Below, piece after piece: positions 1-7,101 of a stretch of DNA of 11,420 nt. A program made the translations under genes and the position numbers. The notes under the pieces were generated by a model that saw nothing but the letters and a program-made list of their open reading frames with translations, made no database searches and was not told the DNA's origin. The stretch's first letter is position 1, and the number at the start of each line of letters is the position of its first letter. The DNA comes from Thalassiosira profunda (taxonomy: Eukaryota; Bacillariophyta; Thalassiosirophyceae; Thalassiosirales; Thalassiosiraceae): assembly GCA_036939355.1 (NCBI GenBank), contig JALLAP010000738.1:1-11420 (forward strand), given 5' to 3'.

Positions 1-798
1 GCGCGGGGTGCATGGCCGCCATGAACCACGGAGCGAACGACGGCGACGGGCACATCGTCGGGGTCATCCACGAGAAATTCGTGGTGGACGGCAGCGATTG
101 GTTCGAAGGAGCCCATTCTATTTTCAGGGAGGAGCGGCACGAGATCATGGTCGCAAAAGGGAACGATTTGCAGGAGCGGAAGCGATTGTTGGTGGAGGGG
201 GCGGACGCGCTGGTGGTGCTGCCCGGTGGGCCGGGGACGTGGGACGAGCTGTGGGAGATGGCGTGCGCGAGGCACATTGGCTTCCATTCGATGCCCATCG
301 TTTGTGTGAACGTGGACGGATATTACGATACCTTCAAGGAGCAGCTCCGGAGGGCCCACGAGGACGAGCTGCTCTACAAGCATCCCCGGGACATTGTGCA
401 CTTTGAAGACACGCCAGAGTGAGTGCACTGGAACTTTCTTGTGCACATTACGACTGAATGAAATCACGAACAATGCATTGCAATTCAGAGCGGCGGTAAA
501 CTGGGTTGAAGCATACTTGGCCAATCCAGGCAACACACCAAAAGGAAAGCCGGTTCTCAGAAGGAAAGCGTCCATGCTGAAGAGAATGCAATCCAATTTA
601 TCCGGGTCGACGGTGCCCTTTTGGGAGCGCATGACGTCGTTCTTTGGCGACGAGGATGCCCGGAGCACTGCAACTGCAAAGTCGGTTGATGCAGATTCGC
701 GGGCAGTGACGCTGCAACATCTCGTGGCATTCTCTGCTGGATTGTCGCTGGGTCTGTTGATTGCATCTAGATCGGGCATGAAGAGCAGTAGCGCTTGA
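1..798 (+). CDS. LOG-family (lysine-decarboxylase-like) phosphoribohydrolase, 5' partial, two exons, C-terminal membrane segment
   Basis: LOG proteins hydrolyse cytokinin riboside 5'-monophosphates, or more generally nucleoside monophosphates, to the free base and ribose phosphate; that is family knowledge. The visible reading frame starts at base 3 and is cut by the left edge. Exon 1 (to 418) carries the family signature PGGPGTWDE (bases 222-248) and, before it, the ERK of DLQERKRLL, which matches the conserved MHERK arginine region. The start of the visible part (MAAMNHGA) fits the usual GLMGAVARGA stretch, so only the N-terminal Rossmann strand is missing. An intron (419-488) has donor GA|GTGAGT and acceptor TTCAG|A. 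Joining restores one frame (GA+A) to a stop at 796-798, giving 241 visible residues. Exon 2 continues the normal helix (AAVNWVEAYLANPG), then adds a tail unusual for LOG, ending in a hydrophobic segment LVAFSAGLSLGLLIAS. Family call is firm; substrate and membrane location are inference. Confidence 0.87.
419..488 (+). other. Spliceosomal intron in the LOG-family gene (70 bp, phase 2)
   Basis: The donor GTGAGT begins at 419 and the acceptor ATTCAG ends at 488. A branch-like ACTGAAT lies inside. Removing it joins two open frames exactly. If retained, the reading frame meets TGA at 420-422, within the donor itself, giving a LOG without the last helix and the membrane tail. Confidence 0.82.
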
Positions 799-802
799 TC
801 TT

Positions 803-2395
803 TCACTCCAGGTACAATTCATAACCTTCCGTCGAGCACTCGGTCTTGTCCAGTAACCAGCCAGCCTCAGAAACACATTGTTTAAAGATTGGCCATAATG
901 TTGCCAGCTCACATTCTGCTGCTTCTTCTGCCTTTTGGGCAACGTCTGCTTTGCTGCCGATATCAGATTGCAAAGATACGAGAGCGCGTCTGACCAAGCA
1001 TCCATGCATGTACGCCTTGGCCTTTTCAGAGTTGCTGCTGTTCGCGAAGAACGATATAAGAATTGAATGCTTGCTACCTTCTGCACCTCCAACGGCGAGA
1101 ACGTAATTCACATCATCTTGGCCACCCTTCTTTGCCATACGAGACTGTACTAGCGATGCAGATCGATGGGAGAGCCGGGCCAATTTGTTGAAGGATACAC
1201 CCATGTGAATCCGATACATCGCTGACCGCAGTGATCTCCACTCCGGAAGAAAGAGAAGCGGTTCCTTTCTCGATGCCTCCGCTGGGTTGCTTACAGCAAT
1301 TGTTGACGCATCTACGTTCCCTCTTGGACGGTCCAAGAACTCGTTGACGACCAAATGCAACCGCCACCCGTTCAGCCAGTCCAGCGCCACCAACTTGAGG
1401 CTTTTGTAGTTTGCTATCAAATGAATCAACGTCAGTGCGCAATACAACCCTATTGCCACTCTTACATCGCTGCCGCCGAGCCATTTGGCTGTCAACGCAG
1501 CACACACCAATCCAATTCCGCCCATCACCGTTCTCTGAGCCCCACTCTTTGCCCTGTCGTCGAAAATTCAGTAGCGTTGCCATCAGAAACACGTCACGAC
1601 GAGCAAGAACACAATTCTCAAGCTCATTACTCACGCCACTTCCGACAATCCCTCTTCTGTGCCCATTAGTCGTACCGCCCAGTGCATTTGCAAGGCCCCT
1701 CCGCACGCCCCCGCCGCCACGCCACAGAGTGCCTTGCACACGTTCCCCAAACAGAGAAGCGGCAAGAACAGTCCTTCACTTAGAGATGGCGCAACTATTT
1801 CCAACGTGATGCCCACGTCGACCATGATGTCCGCGAAGAACCGCCACCGCTTCACGTTTCTTCGGAACCCTCTTGCCGCATAGGATGTAAACAGCAGCGA
1901 CGCAATCATGCCGCAGCCATCTCTAATCAGAAAATTCAGCGTGGCCGACAGGGCAGTTGCGCCGGAGCGGCCGACGCCCACCCCCTCCAGTATCCGCTGG
2001 GTGGCGAGGACGGAGCGTAATGACGTCGAGAGGTCCTGGAGGTTGTCGTACAGGATGTAGCGGAGGTATCCCGACTTCCGAAGTGCATCCAGATTGCTTC
2101 CACCAGATGAGTTGGGGAGGAAGGTGGATTGCAGCGCCCCGCGGACGCGGCGCCGCGTGGCTGATGGATGGATACCACTGAAACGCTCACTGCGCTTTCT
2201 TTCATGTGCACCATCGCTAGCGCCGCCGTCATCCTCGCCGAGACCATCCAATGAGAACGATTCGGACCGGCCGTCGCTCCTCCGCGAGACGATGGTGCCC
2301 CGCGGGGTCTGCGCCAAAGCGTGGCAGCCGGGCTGGCGTTGATGGGCTGCGGAGAGCAGCAATAGGTGAAGGTGCAGGGACTGCAGGGACCTCAT
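803..2395 (-). CDS. RUS family (ROOT UVB SENSITIVE, DUF647) protein, two exons
   Basis: Exon 1 is 2395-1635 and exon 2 is 1553-803, giving 503 residues. The product matches the DUF647/RUS pattern: YDNLQDLSTSLRSVLATQ, then LNFLIRDGCGMIASLLF, KRWRFFADIMVDVG, LCLGNVCKALCGVAAGA, and across the splice junction SEVAAKSGAQRTVMGG, equivalent to the DVAAKEGSQET motif of plant RUS proteins. The following LIANYKSLKLVALDWLN also fits. Plant RUS1/RUS2 act in UV-B signalling and auxin-related root development; the biochemical role is unknown, and an algal role cannot be inferred. The start at 2395 (MRSLQSLHLHLLLLSA) was chosen because it opens a hydrophobic, signal-like N-terminus; an in-frame ATG at 2452 is possible. 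Residues between about 30 and 105 are low-complexity. It converges on the LOG gene with 4 bp between stop codons and diverges from the SPRY gene. Confidence 0.88.
1554..1634 (-). other. Spliceosomal intron in the RUS gene (81 bp, phase 2)
   Basis: On the minus strand the donor is GTGGC|GTGAGT and the acceptor is CGACGACAG|GGC, with a branch-like ACTGAATTTT before it. Joining gives GC+G (Ala) and the conserved AAKSGAQ motif exactly where family members have AAKEGSQ. Unspliced reading stops at once (GCG TGA). Confidence 0.88.
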
Positions 2396-2694
2396 CGTCG
2401 AACCGATAGCCTGGGGTTCCAGGCACGCAAAGCTGCAAGCCGGGCACACCAAAGCTGCAACCGCGCAGCCGAGGCAGCGACGTGAAGAGCTATCTAGAGA
2501 GCCTCCGCTCCTCGCGCTAGAGACGTTCTATTCCTCCGTAGCGTAGCCAGGACATAAAGAAATCTTTTGCAAGTTGCAACTCAGCCTCTCTTGCTCTTCG
2601 TCACTCTCTACCTCTAGAGCCGTGCTCTGATGAAGCAAGATCCCGCCCACCCCACGACAGCCCAAACGCCACAACTCGGCAACGACGATCATTG
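2396..2694. promoter_or_regulatory. Divergent intergenic spacer, probable bidirectional promoter (RUS / SPRY)
   Basis: This 299-bp spacer lies between the two chosen start codons, with genes reading away on both sides. It must carry both promoters and 5' UTRs. I see no clear TATA box, long repeat or RNA gene in it. The 5' UTR side of the SPRY gene is rich in CTC/CTT. If the RUS protein starts at the alternative ATG (2452), the spacer shrinks to about 240 bp. Confidence 0.5.
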
Positions 2695-3687
2695 ATGACC
2701 ACAACCAGCAGCAGCGACAGCTCGGCGTGGATCGGGGACGGTTCATCCGGCGGCCGCCACGACGCGTCCGTCGACGCAGACTCCACAACCATCTCCTTCG
2801 CCTCCGCCACCCAGGGGACGCCGTTCAACATCCGCCTCGACGGTCCCGAGGGTGCACCCAGCGACATCTACTACGAGGTCAAGCTCACTGAACTGGCCAA
2901 GGGCTCGTCCCTCGCGGTCGGCTTCGTGACACCTTCTGATTTCCTGCCCGGCTGGAAGACCCGCGGGTGTTTCTACAATGGGAACATAACAAACGGGAGC
3001 GCCGGCCTGATCATTGGATTCGGAGGGCGCGTCCAGGAGGGCGACACGGTGGGGGCGTACCTTCGTCATGTGAGTGGCGGTGTGGACGAGAGGAGAAAAT
3101 GCGAGATTGTCTTTTACCGCAACGGGCGGTGCCTCGGGACCGGGTTTTCGCTGGAGGACAAGGGCGAGCGATATTTCCCGTGCCTTCATCTGAGTGGCGG
3201 TGCCACAGTCAGGTATGCCGCGCCGCCGCCACCCGCAGTCGTTGAGAGGGAAGGAGAGGATCACGGCGGCGATTCGTACAGTGGACAGTGGATGGTGGCG
3301 CAGTTGTTCGCCGGGCCCGAACTGGGCGAGATTCCGATTCCGGCGGGTGCCAAGTGCACGCTGAGCTTCGAGAGATTGCCAACAGCAGAAGGATCTCAGT
3401 ATCGTCTCTCTGCCAAGGTCGACGACTCGTTTCATACTACGTTAAGGATCACAGGAAAGGTGGAGGCATTCGATGCGATACAATTTGCAGGCCCCTGCAG
3501 GGCGACGCTTATGATGCCCCGGCCGGCCTTTCAGGAACTGGAGCGGCTCATTCAGAGATCGCTGAGTCCCGATGGTGGATGGACGAAGATGATCGTTTCA
3601 GATGAAAAATTGGTTGTGTCCGGGCCGACGTCGGAGGTGGTGTGCTCTCGATACGTGGAGAGGTTCGACCCCGTGACGTCGCTTTAG
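2695..3687 (+). CDS. SPRY-domain protein with META/HslJ-like C-terminal domain
   Basis: Single exon, 330 residues, first ATG at 2695. After a Ser/Asp-rich N-terminus, residues about 58-178 look like a SPRY beta-sandwich: YYEVKLTELAKGSSLAVGF, PGWKTRGCFYNGNI, FGGRVQEGDTVGAYL, CEIVFYRNGRCLGTGF and YFPCLHLSGGATVRY follow the order YxEV, G(Y/F)..DG, GDxVG, I.F..NG..LG, (L)(F/Y)P. SPRY domains bind protein partners and have no enzymatic activity. A short Pro/acidic linker follows. Residues about 200-325 resemble a META/HslJ-type barrel: a leading GQWMV, TLSFERL, the FAGPCRATLMM turn followed by a Glu helix (FQELERLIQRSL), then DEKLVVSG. The META call is weaker than the SPRY call. No signal peptide or membrane segment is seen, so it is probably cytosolic. 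It converges with the sulfotransferase gene, stop codons 91 bp apart. Confidence 0.8.
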   Translation: MTTTSSSDSSAWIGDGSSGGRHDASVDADSTTISFASATQGTPFNIRLDGPEGAPSDIYYEVKLTELAKGSSLAVGFVTPSDFLPGWKTRGCFYNGNITNGSAGLIIGFGGRVQEGDTVGAYLRHVSGGVDERRKCEIVFYRNGRCLGTGFSLEDKGERYFPCLHLSGGATVRYAAPPPPAVVEREGEDHGGDSYSGQWMVAQLFAGPELGEIPIPAGAKCTLSFERLPTAEGSQYRLSAKVDDSFHTTLRITGKVEAFDAIQFAGPCRATLMMPRPAFQELERLIQRSLSPDGGWTKMIVSDEKLVVSGPTSEVVCSRYVERFDPVTSL

Positions 3688-3778
3688 GCAGGTATGGTCA
3701 AGTCTGCACATCATTGCACCTATGTTTAGCACTCCAGCGCTAACCTTTCACTCTATCTTATGCCTCTTGCCATCTCAT

Positions 3779-4915
3779 CTACTTGAAATAGTGCTTGGTG
3801 TGCTCAAGCGTCTCGCGAAAGGCGAGCTGCGAGAACATATCTTCCACTGCCGCGATTTCCGAGTCGGTGAAGTAGTGACGATAGGTCTTGCCTTTCTGGA
3901 AGGGCGACGGCTCAGCGACAGCTTCTTGGTCAATGAACTCCAAAAGAGAGTCTTGCGTTTCTCTAGGGTTGCGCGTGTAGTTCTCGTAGTGCAACACCAA
4001 AGTTGGAATATCGAGGTCCCAGGTTGTGAAAAAGGCGAGGTTGTGCCACTGGAGGTATCTGAAGAAGTCGGCGTGGCAAGGAATGGCCAACACAGCCTCG
4101 TCGAAGATGTCGCCGTGGGCTTGCTCCTGCTCGTGAAATCGGCCGTCCAACGAGGCGCAAAAGTCGCGGAAGCCTTCCCGCGTGGAGGGAAAGGCTGCAT
4201 ACTTCTCGGTGTTCTTGCGTGCGAGATGGAAACGCGAGACGATGTTGTCAAAGGGGTCTCGGATGATGTGGACCGCTCTCGCCACGAGATCTTTGCTGTA
4301 CGAGTCAACGTGGGTTTCGCCGTTGTCATCCTTCACCCGGTCGCCCTCGAGACATTTCTTGACAAACGATCGCGGGGTCTCGAGGTACTTGTCGGGCGGG
4401 CATCGAAAGCAGTAGCCACCGCAGTGAGTCTTCGTAAGGAGAAAGCCGCCAGTTGGAAGCCCAGGCGCGGTTTCCTCATCCTCGAACTCGGTCCAAAACG
4501 GGCCGGATGGGCTGTCACGGAAGACGGCCACAGTTGCTCCAGAGTCTTCGGTGCGGTAGTTGGATGCCGTCTTTTGCCTGGTGGCCGTCCTCACAAGCTC
4601 GCTGGAGTAGCTGGTGCCCGAGTTCGGAAAACTCATGAGCCACGCGAGCTGGAGAGGACTACCGTCGCCGCTTGAGGACGAGAAAGAAGCGTCCTGAGAT
4701 GCTGCCACGCCATTGTTTTGCAGGAAGGCTGTTGTCCCGTCAGTCGCAGAGCCCGCAATCTGCCGAACCAAGAAGAGTGAGCCACCGAGAAGGATGCCTG
4801 CCGCGAGACACAAGAGTATCACCGGCAAGGAAGAGGGCGAAGTCCCATTGCTGGGCGAGCGGACCAGAAGCGCCTTGTAGATAGAAGGCCTTTTTCGATC
4901 GACTGAGATTCGCAT
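3779..4915 (-). CDS. Type II membrane sulfotransferase (PAPS-dependent, Golgi type)
   Basis: Single exon, 378 residues from the ATG at 4915. Family members move sulfate from PAPS to a sugar, protein or small-molecule acceptor. A short basic cytosolic tail, one membrane segment (about 30-50, LPVILLCLAAGILLGGSLFLV) and a Ser-rich stem indicate type II Golgi topology. The 5'-phosphosulfate loop is LMSFPNSGTSY (94-103), a TKTH follows at 161-164, and the 3'-phosphate motif is IIRDPFDNIVSR (217-228). The lysine usual in PKSGTT loops is Asn98 here; I recall SFP-x-SGTSY variants in other sulfotransferase groups, so this does not argue for inactivity. A Cys-rich stretch CGGYCFRC (165-172) may form disulfides. 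The acceptor cannot be told. It diverges from the 613-residue gene through an AT-rich palindromic spacer. Confidence 0.88.
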   Translation of the reverse strand: MRISVDRKRPSIYKALLVRSPSNGTSPSSLPVILLCLAAGILLGGSLFLVRQIAGSATDGTTAFLQNNGVAASQDASFSSSSGDGSPLQLAWLMSFPNSGTSYSSELVRTATRQKTASNYRTEDSGATVAVFRDSPSGPFWTEFEDEETAPGLPTGGFLLTKTHCGGYCFRCPPDKYLETPRSFVKKCLEGDRVKDDNGETHVDSYSKDLVARAVHIIRDPFDNIVSRFHLARKNTEKYAAFPSTREGFRDFCASLDGRFHEQEQAHGDIFDEAVLAIPCHADFFRYLQWHNLAFFTTWDLDIPTLVLHYENYTRNPRETQDSLLEFIDQEAVAEPSPFQKGKTYRHYFTDSEIAAVEDMFSQLAFRETLEHTKHYFK

Positions 4916-5047
4916 CGTAGCGGCCTTCGCGAAACAGAAGTGTCGGCGAAGGCGAAACTCAAGCAAAAGGAAGGATTGCCGCTACCCAAATTATTGAAAA
5001 GTTCACACACGACAGGAGTTTCAAATTTCGAGGATTTTTTTAAACAG

Positions 5048-5077
5048 ATTCAAAGATTTGAATTCAAATCTTTGAAT
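5048..5077. repeat. Perfect 30-bp palindrome
   Basis: The left arm reads ATTCAAAGATTTGAA and the right arm is its exact reverse complement with no spacer, centred on the AATT at 5061-5064. It could extrude as a cruciform or bind a dimeric regulator. I see no coding role. Confidence 0.95.
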
Positions 5078-5107
5078 TTTTCAAAGGACAATTCAAAAGG
5101 TCAAACG

Positions 5108-5126
5108 ATTCAAAGCTAATTTGAAT
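5108..5126. repeat. Inverted repeat ATTCAAA-n5-TTTGAAT
   Basis: Seven-base arms (5108-5114 and 5120-5126) flank the loop GCTAA. The arms are the same element that builds the larger palindrome at 5048-5077. Confidence 0.85.
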
Positions 5127-5226
5127 TTTTAAACTTCGGGGGCAGCCCTCAGGGAGAGCGGAGGGCAACCCGACGCAACGAGTGAGGCGGGGACGCAGGG
5201 GTCGACGACCTGTCGGCGAGCCGACA

Positions 5227-7068
5227 ATGGTCAACCCGCGCTCTCTCGAGGGCGATGGCTTGTCGCTCGCCTTCTTTGAGCTCTTGTGGAGCAAGAACGA
5301 AGACCAGGAGGATGACGAAAGGCAATCGAAGCCGTCCTGTGTCTTGCGCGTTCCTGACACGGTCGTGTTCTTGTTTGGGCAGCCGCACACGTGGTACTTT
5401 ACGAGCAAACATGGAGGACCCGACAAGAACAAGACGACCATCCTGAGAAAAAGAAGGGCCAACCTGACCCTGGCGAATATTGAGGAGGTCTTTTTGACGA
5501 AAGCGGGCGAGAAGAGCGACGAAGATATCGTCGCCTACTTTGTGGAGAAGGCCGAGCAGAACGCAAGCTCGGAGGCTGGCAGCGCCGACGTCATCGAATA
5601 CTTCAACAAGAAGTCGCTGCACGACTTCCTGCAGCACGGCCGACACAACAAGTGCGGCATTCTGCAACGCTTCGTCGCTCCGCACGGCGGAGGGAAGCAC
5701 AATGCGCAAATCCGGGCCATTTGGACTCCGCGGCTCTGCGTGACCGAGCGGAGGCGGACGAAGCAAGAGTTGCACGACAAGCGCTTCGCCCTCTACGAGC
5801 GCGCCGTCACCTTTGACGGCCCCGACGTGCACAGCGTCTCCGTGCCGTTGCGTGGAACGGTCTTGTCGGGAAGGATCGAGAGCATTTGCACCGAAATCGT
5901 CAGGCACATTGCCGACGTGGCCATCGACACCCGAGGGAGCAGCAGCAGTAGCAGCAGATCTGGTGCCGACGACAACGCGTTCCACGGGGTGGCCCGGGCC
6001 GTCATTAACTTTAAGGTCGACGGCAACGGCAAGATCTGGATCCTTTGGAGCAACTCCGTCCGACTCCAAACGTCGCCCGTCGACGGAACGAACGTTACCG
6101 AGGCGCAGAGCCAGTCGTCAAGGCAGGCCGCGCTGCAGCATCCCTTGAACCTCGAGACGGTCGTCAAATTGCCCGAGTCGGCCAAGCTCACGCAAGCGCC
6201 CAGCCACAAGAGGAACGCCAAGCTCGCCAACAAGGTGGCCTCTGCAACGTGTCCGTCGTGCAACAATCGCGACACCGAGGCTTCGTTCCAGCCCGTCCCG
6301 TACAAAACGATCGTGAAGCATTTCGAGAAAACGCTGGAGATGCTGGAAGAGCAAGACGACTCCAACCCTGCCAAGGTTTGGCCTCCCGAGGACCGCTTCG
6401 TCAAGGCAGCGGGCGGCGTGGGCTTTGGGGCCCTGCCTCTGCAGCTGGTTCGTGACAAAGAGGCCAATCCTAGAAGAAAATTCTCGGAGGAGACGCACGC
6501 GATCCCTCCCGTTCTCCGGCAGGTCCACCCCAAGCTCAGAGCTCAGGGGTACGCTCTGTATCGCAGCGATCCTCTCTTCCTGCTCAAGACGTGCAACATT
6601 TGCGAGGATTGCTTCCTCTCGTACGCCGAGCTGTCGAGCAGCAGCTTCATCCACGTGACGCGGCCCGTCGAGCCGTACGCCTCCGAAGAGGAGGTTCGTT
6701 ACGAGTTTCCTGCAACGGAGGAGGAGAAGAAGAGCAGTGAGGGAAAGACGGTGGAAAAGAAGACGGAGACAGAGGGTCAATCTGGTGGACTTGACTTTGG
6801 ACCAGCTCCGGAGCTGCCTCCCGCCATCATGCAGCCCCCGCCGACCGCGGCTTCCGAGCCCTCAGCCGAATCTAGCAGCACTGTGCTGAAGCCGAAAGAC
6901 AGCCTGTTTAACGCCCTACCCGCGTACTTTCCGAACACCGACGCGGCAAGCAAAAAGAATCTGGGCCATCTGCTCGATTCGCAGAAGATGCTTGCCGAGG
7001 TGACGGGCTCCGGTGGACCCGTCGATCGAAAGAATCCCTACCAGGAAAGTCAGAAGTGGATTGGTTGA
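5227..7068 (+). CDS. Conserved-looking protein of unknown function with CxxC pairs (613 aa)
   Basis: Single exon. The ATG at 5227 (ACAATGG context) is the first in frame; upstream in-frame codons lack a Met. I do not recognise the family with confidence. The N-terminal half (about 30-275) looks globular and conserved in style: VVFLFGQPHTWYF, a basic KNKTTILRKRR patch, a CGILQRFVAPHG...HNAQIRAIWTPRLC segment, LYERAVTFDGP, and INFKVDGNGKIWILWSNSVRL. A poly-Ser loop (about 239-245) splits it. Further on are CPSC (342-345) and CNICEDC (456-462), spaced so they might hold one zinc ion. The last 130 residues are low-complexity Glu/Lys and Pro/Ser, ending in a short ordered-looking KDSLFNALPAYFPN. 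No signal peptide or membrane segment is seen. A protist-wide (possibly flagellar) family is only a guess. It converges with the small minus-strand gene, stops 33 bp apart. Confidence 0.82.
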   Translation: MVNPRSLEGDGLSLAFFELLWSKNEDQEDDERQSKPSCVLRVPDTVVFLFGQPHTWYFTSKHGGPDKNKTTILRKRRANLTLANIEEVFLTKAGEKSDEDIVAYFVEKAEQNASSEAGSADVIEYFNKKSLHDFLQHGRHNKCGILQRFVAPHGGGKHNAQIRAIWTPRLCVTERRRTKQELHDKRFALYERAVTFDGPDVHSVSVPLRGTVLSGRIESICTEIVRHIADVAIDTRGSSSSSSRSGADDNAFHGVARAVINFKVDGNGKIWILWSNSVRLQTSPVDGTNVTEAQSQSSRQAALQHPLNLETVVKLPESAKLTQAPSHKRNAKLANKVASATCPSCNNRDTEASFQPVPYKTIVKHFEKTLEMLEEQDDSNPAKVWPPEDRFVKAAGGVGFGALPLQLVRDKEANPRRKFSEETHAIPPVLRQVHPKLRAQGYALYRSDPLFLLKTCNICEDCFLSYAELSSSSFIHVTRPVEPYASEEEVRYEFPATEEEKKSSEGKTVEKKTETEGQSGGLDFGPAPELPPAIMQPPPTAASEPSAESSSTVLKPKDSLFNALPAYFPNTDAASKKNLGHLLDSQKMLAEVTGSGGPVDRKNPYQESQKWIG

Positions 7069-7101
7069 ATCCGGGAGGAAGCGTCAAGTCTAGATCAACA
7101 A

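Larger units (their letters stand above)
4916..5226. promoter_or_regulatory. AT-rich divergent spacer, probable bidirectional promoter
   Basis: This 311-bp spacer separates two divergently read start codons. Its middle part (about 4980-5135) is strikingly AT-rich against GC-rich flanks and is made largely of ATTCAAA and its complement TTTGAAT. It contains the perfect palindrome at 5048-5077 and a second inverted repeat at 5108-5126. These repeated elements are good candidates for a symmetric regulator site serving both genes. The part from about 5135 to 5226 returns to GC-rich sequence and is probably 5' UTR of the plus-strand gene. Confidence 0.55.

Noticed and set aside
1113..1739. Minus-strand open frame (208 codons) spanning the RUS intron in another frame
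   Set aside because: The spliced RUS frame explains the same strand with family motifs on both sides of the intron.
2743..3435. Minus-strand open frame (230 codons) opposite the SPRY gene
   Set aside because: Antisense to well-matched SPRY motifs; no domain of its own.
3722..4675. Long plus-strand open frame (317 codons) opposite the sulfotransferase
   Set aside because: It lies fully antisense to a gene with clear PAPS-binding motifs and its translation shows no recognisable domain; it is a shadow in GC-rich sequence.
5182..5226. Upstream GTG-initiated extension of the 613-residue gene
   Set aside because: Eukaryotic starts at GTG are rare, and the ATG at 5227 has a good context and begins the protein-like sequence.
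5149..6069. Minus-strand open frame (306 codons) opposite the 613-residue gene
   Set aside because: Composition is Val/Arg/Asp-rich as expected of an antisense frame, it has no domain motif, and it runs into the divergent spacer of the real gene.
6118..6780. Minus-strand open frame (220 codons) within the 613-residue gene
   Set aside because: Arg/Leu-rich antisense shadow without motif; the sense frame contains the CxxC pairs and is continuous.
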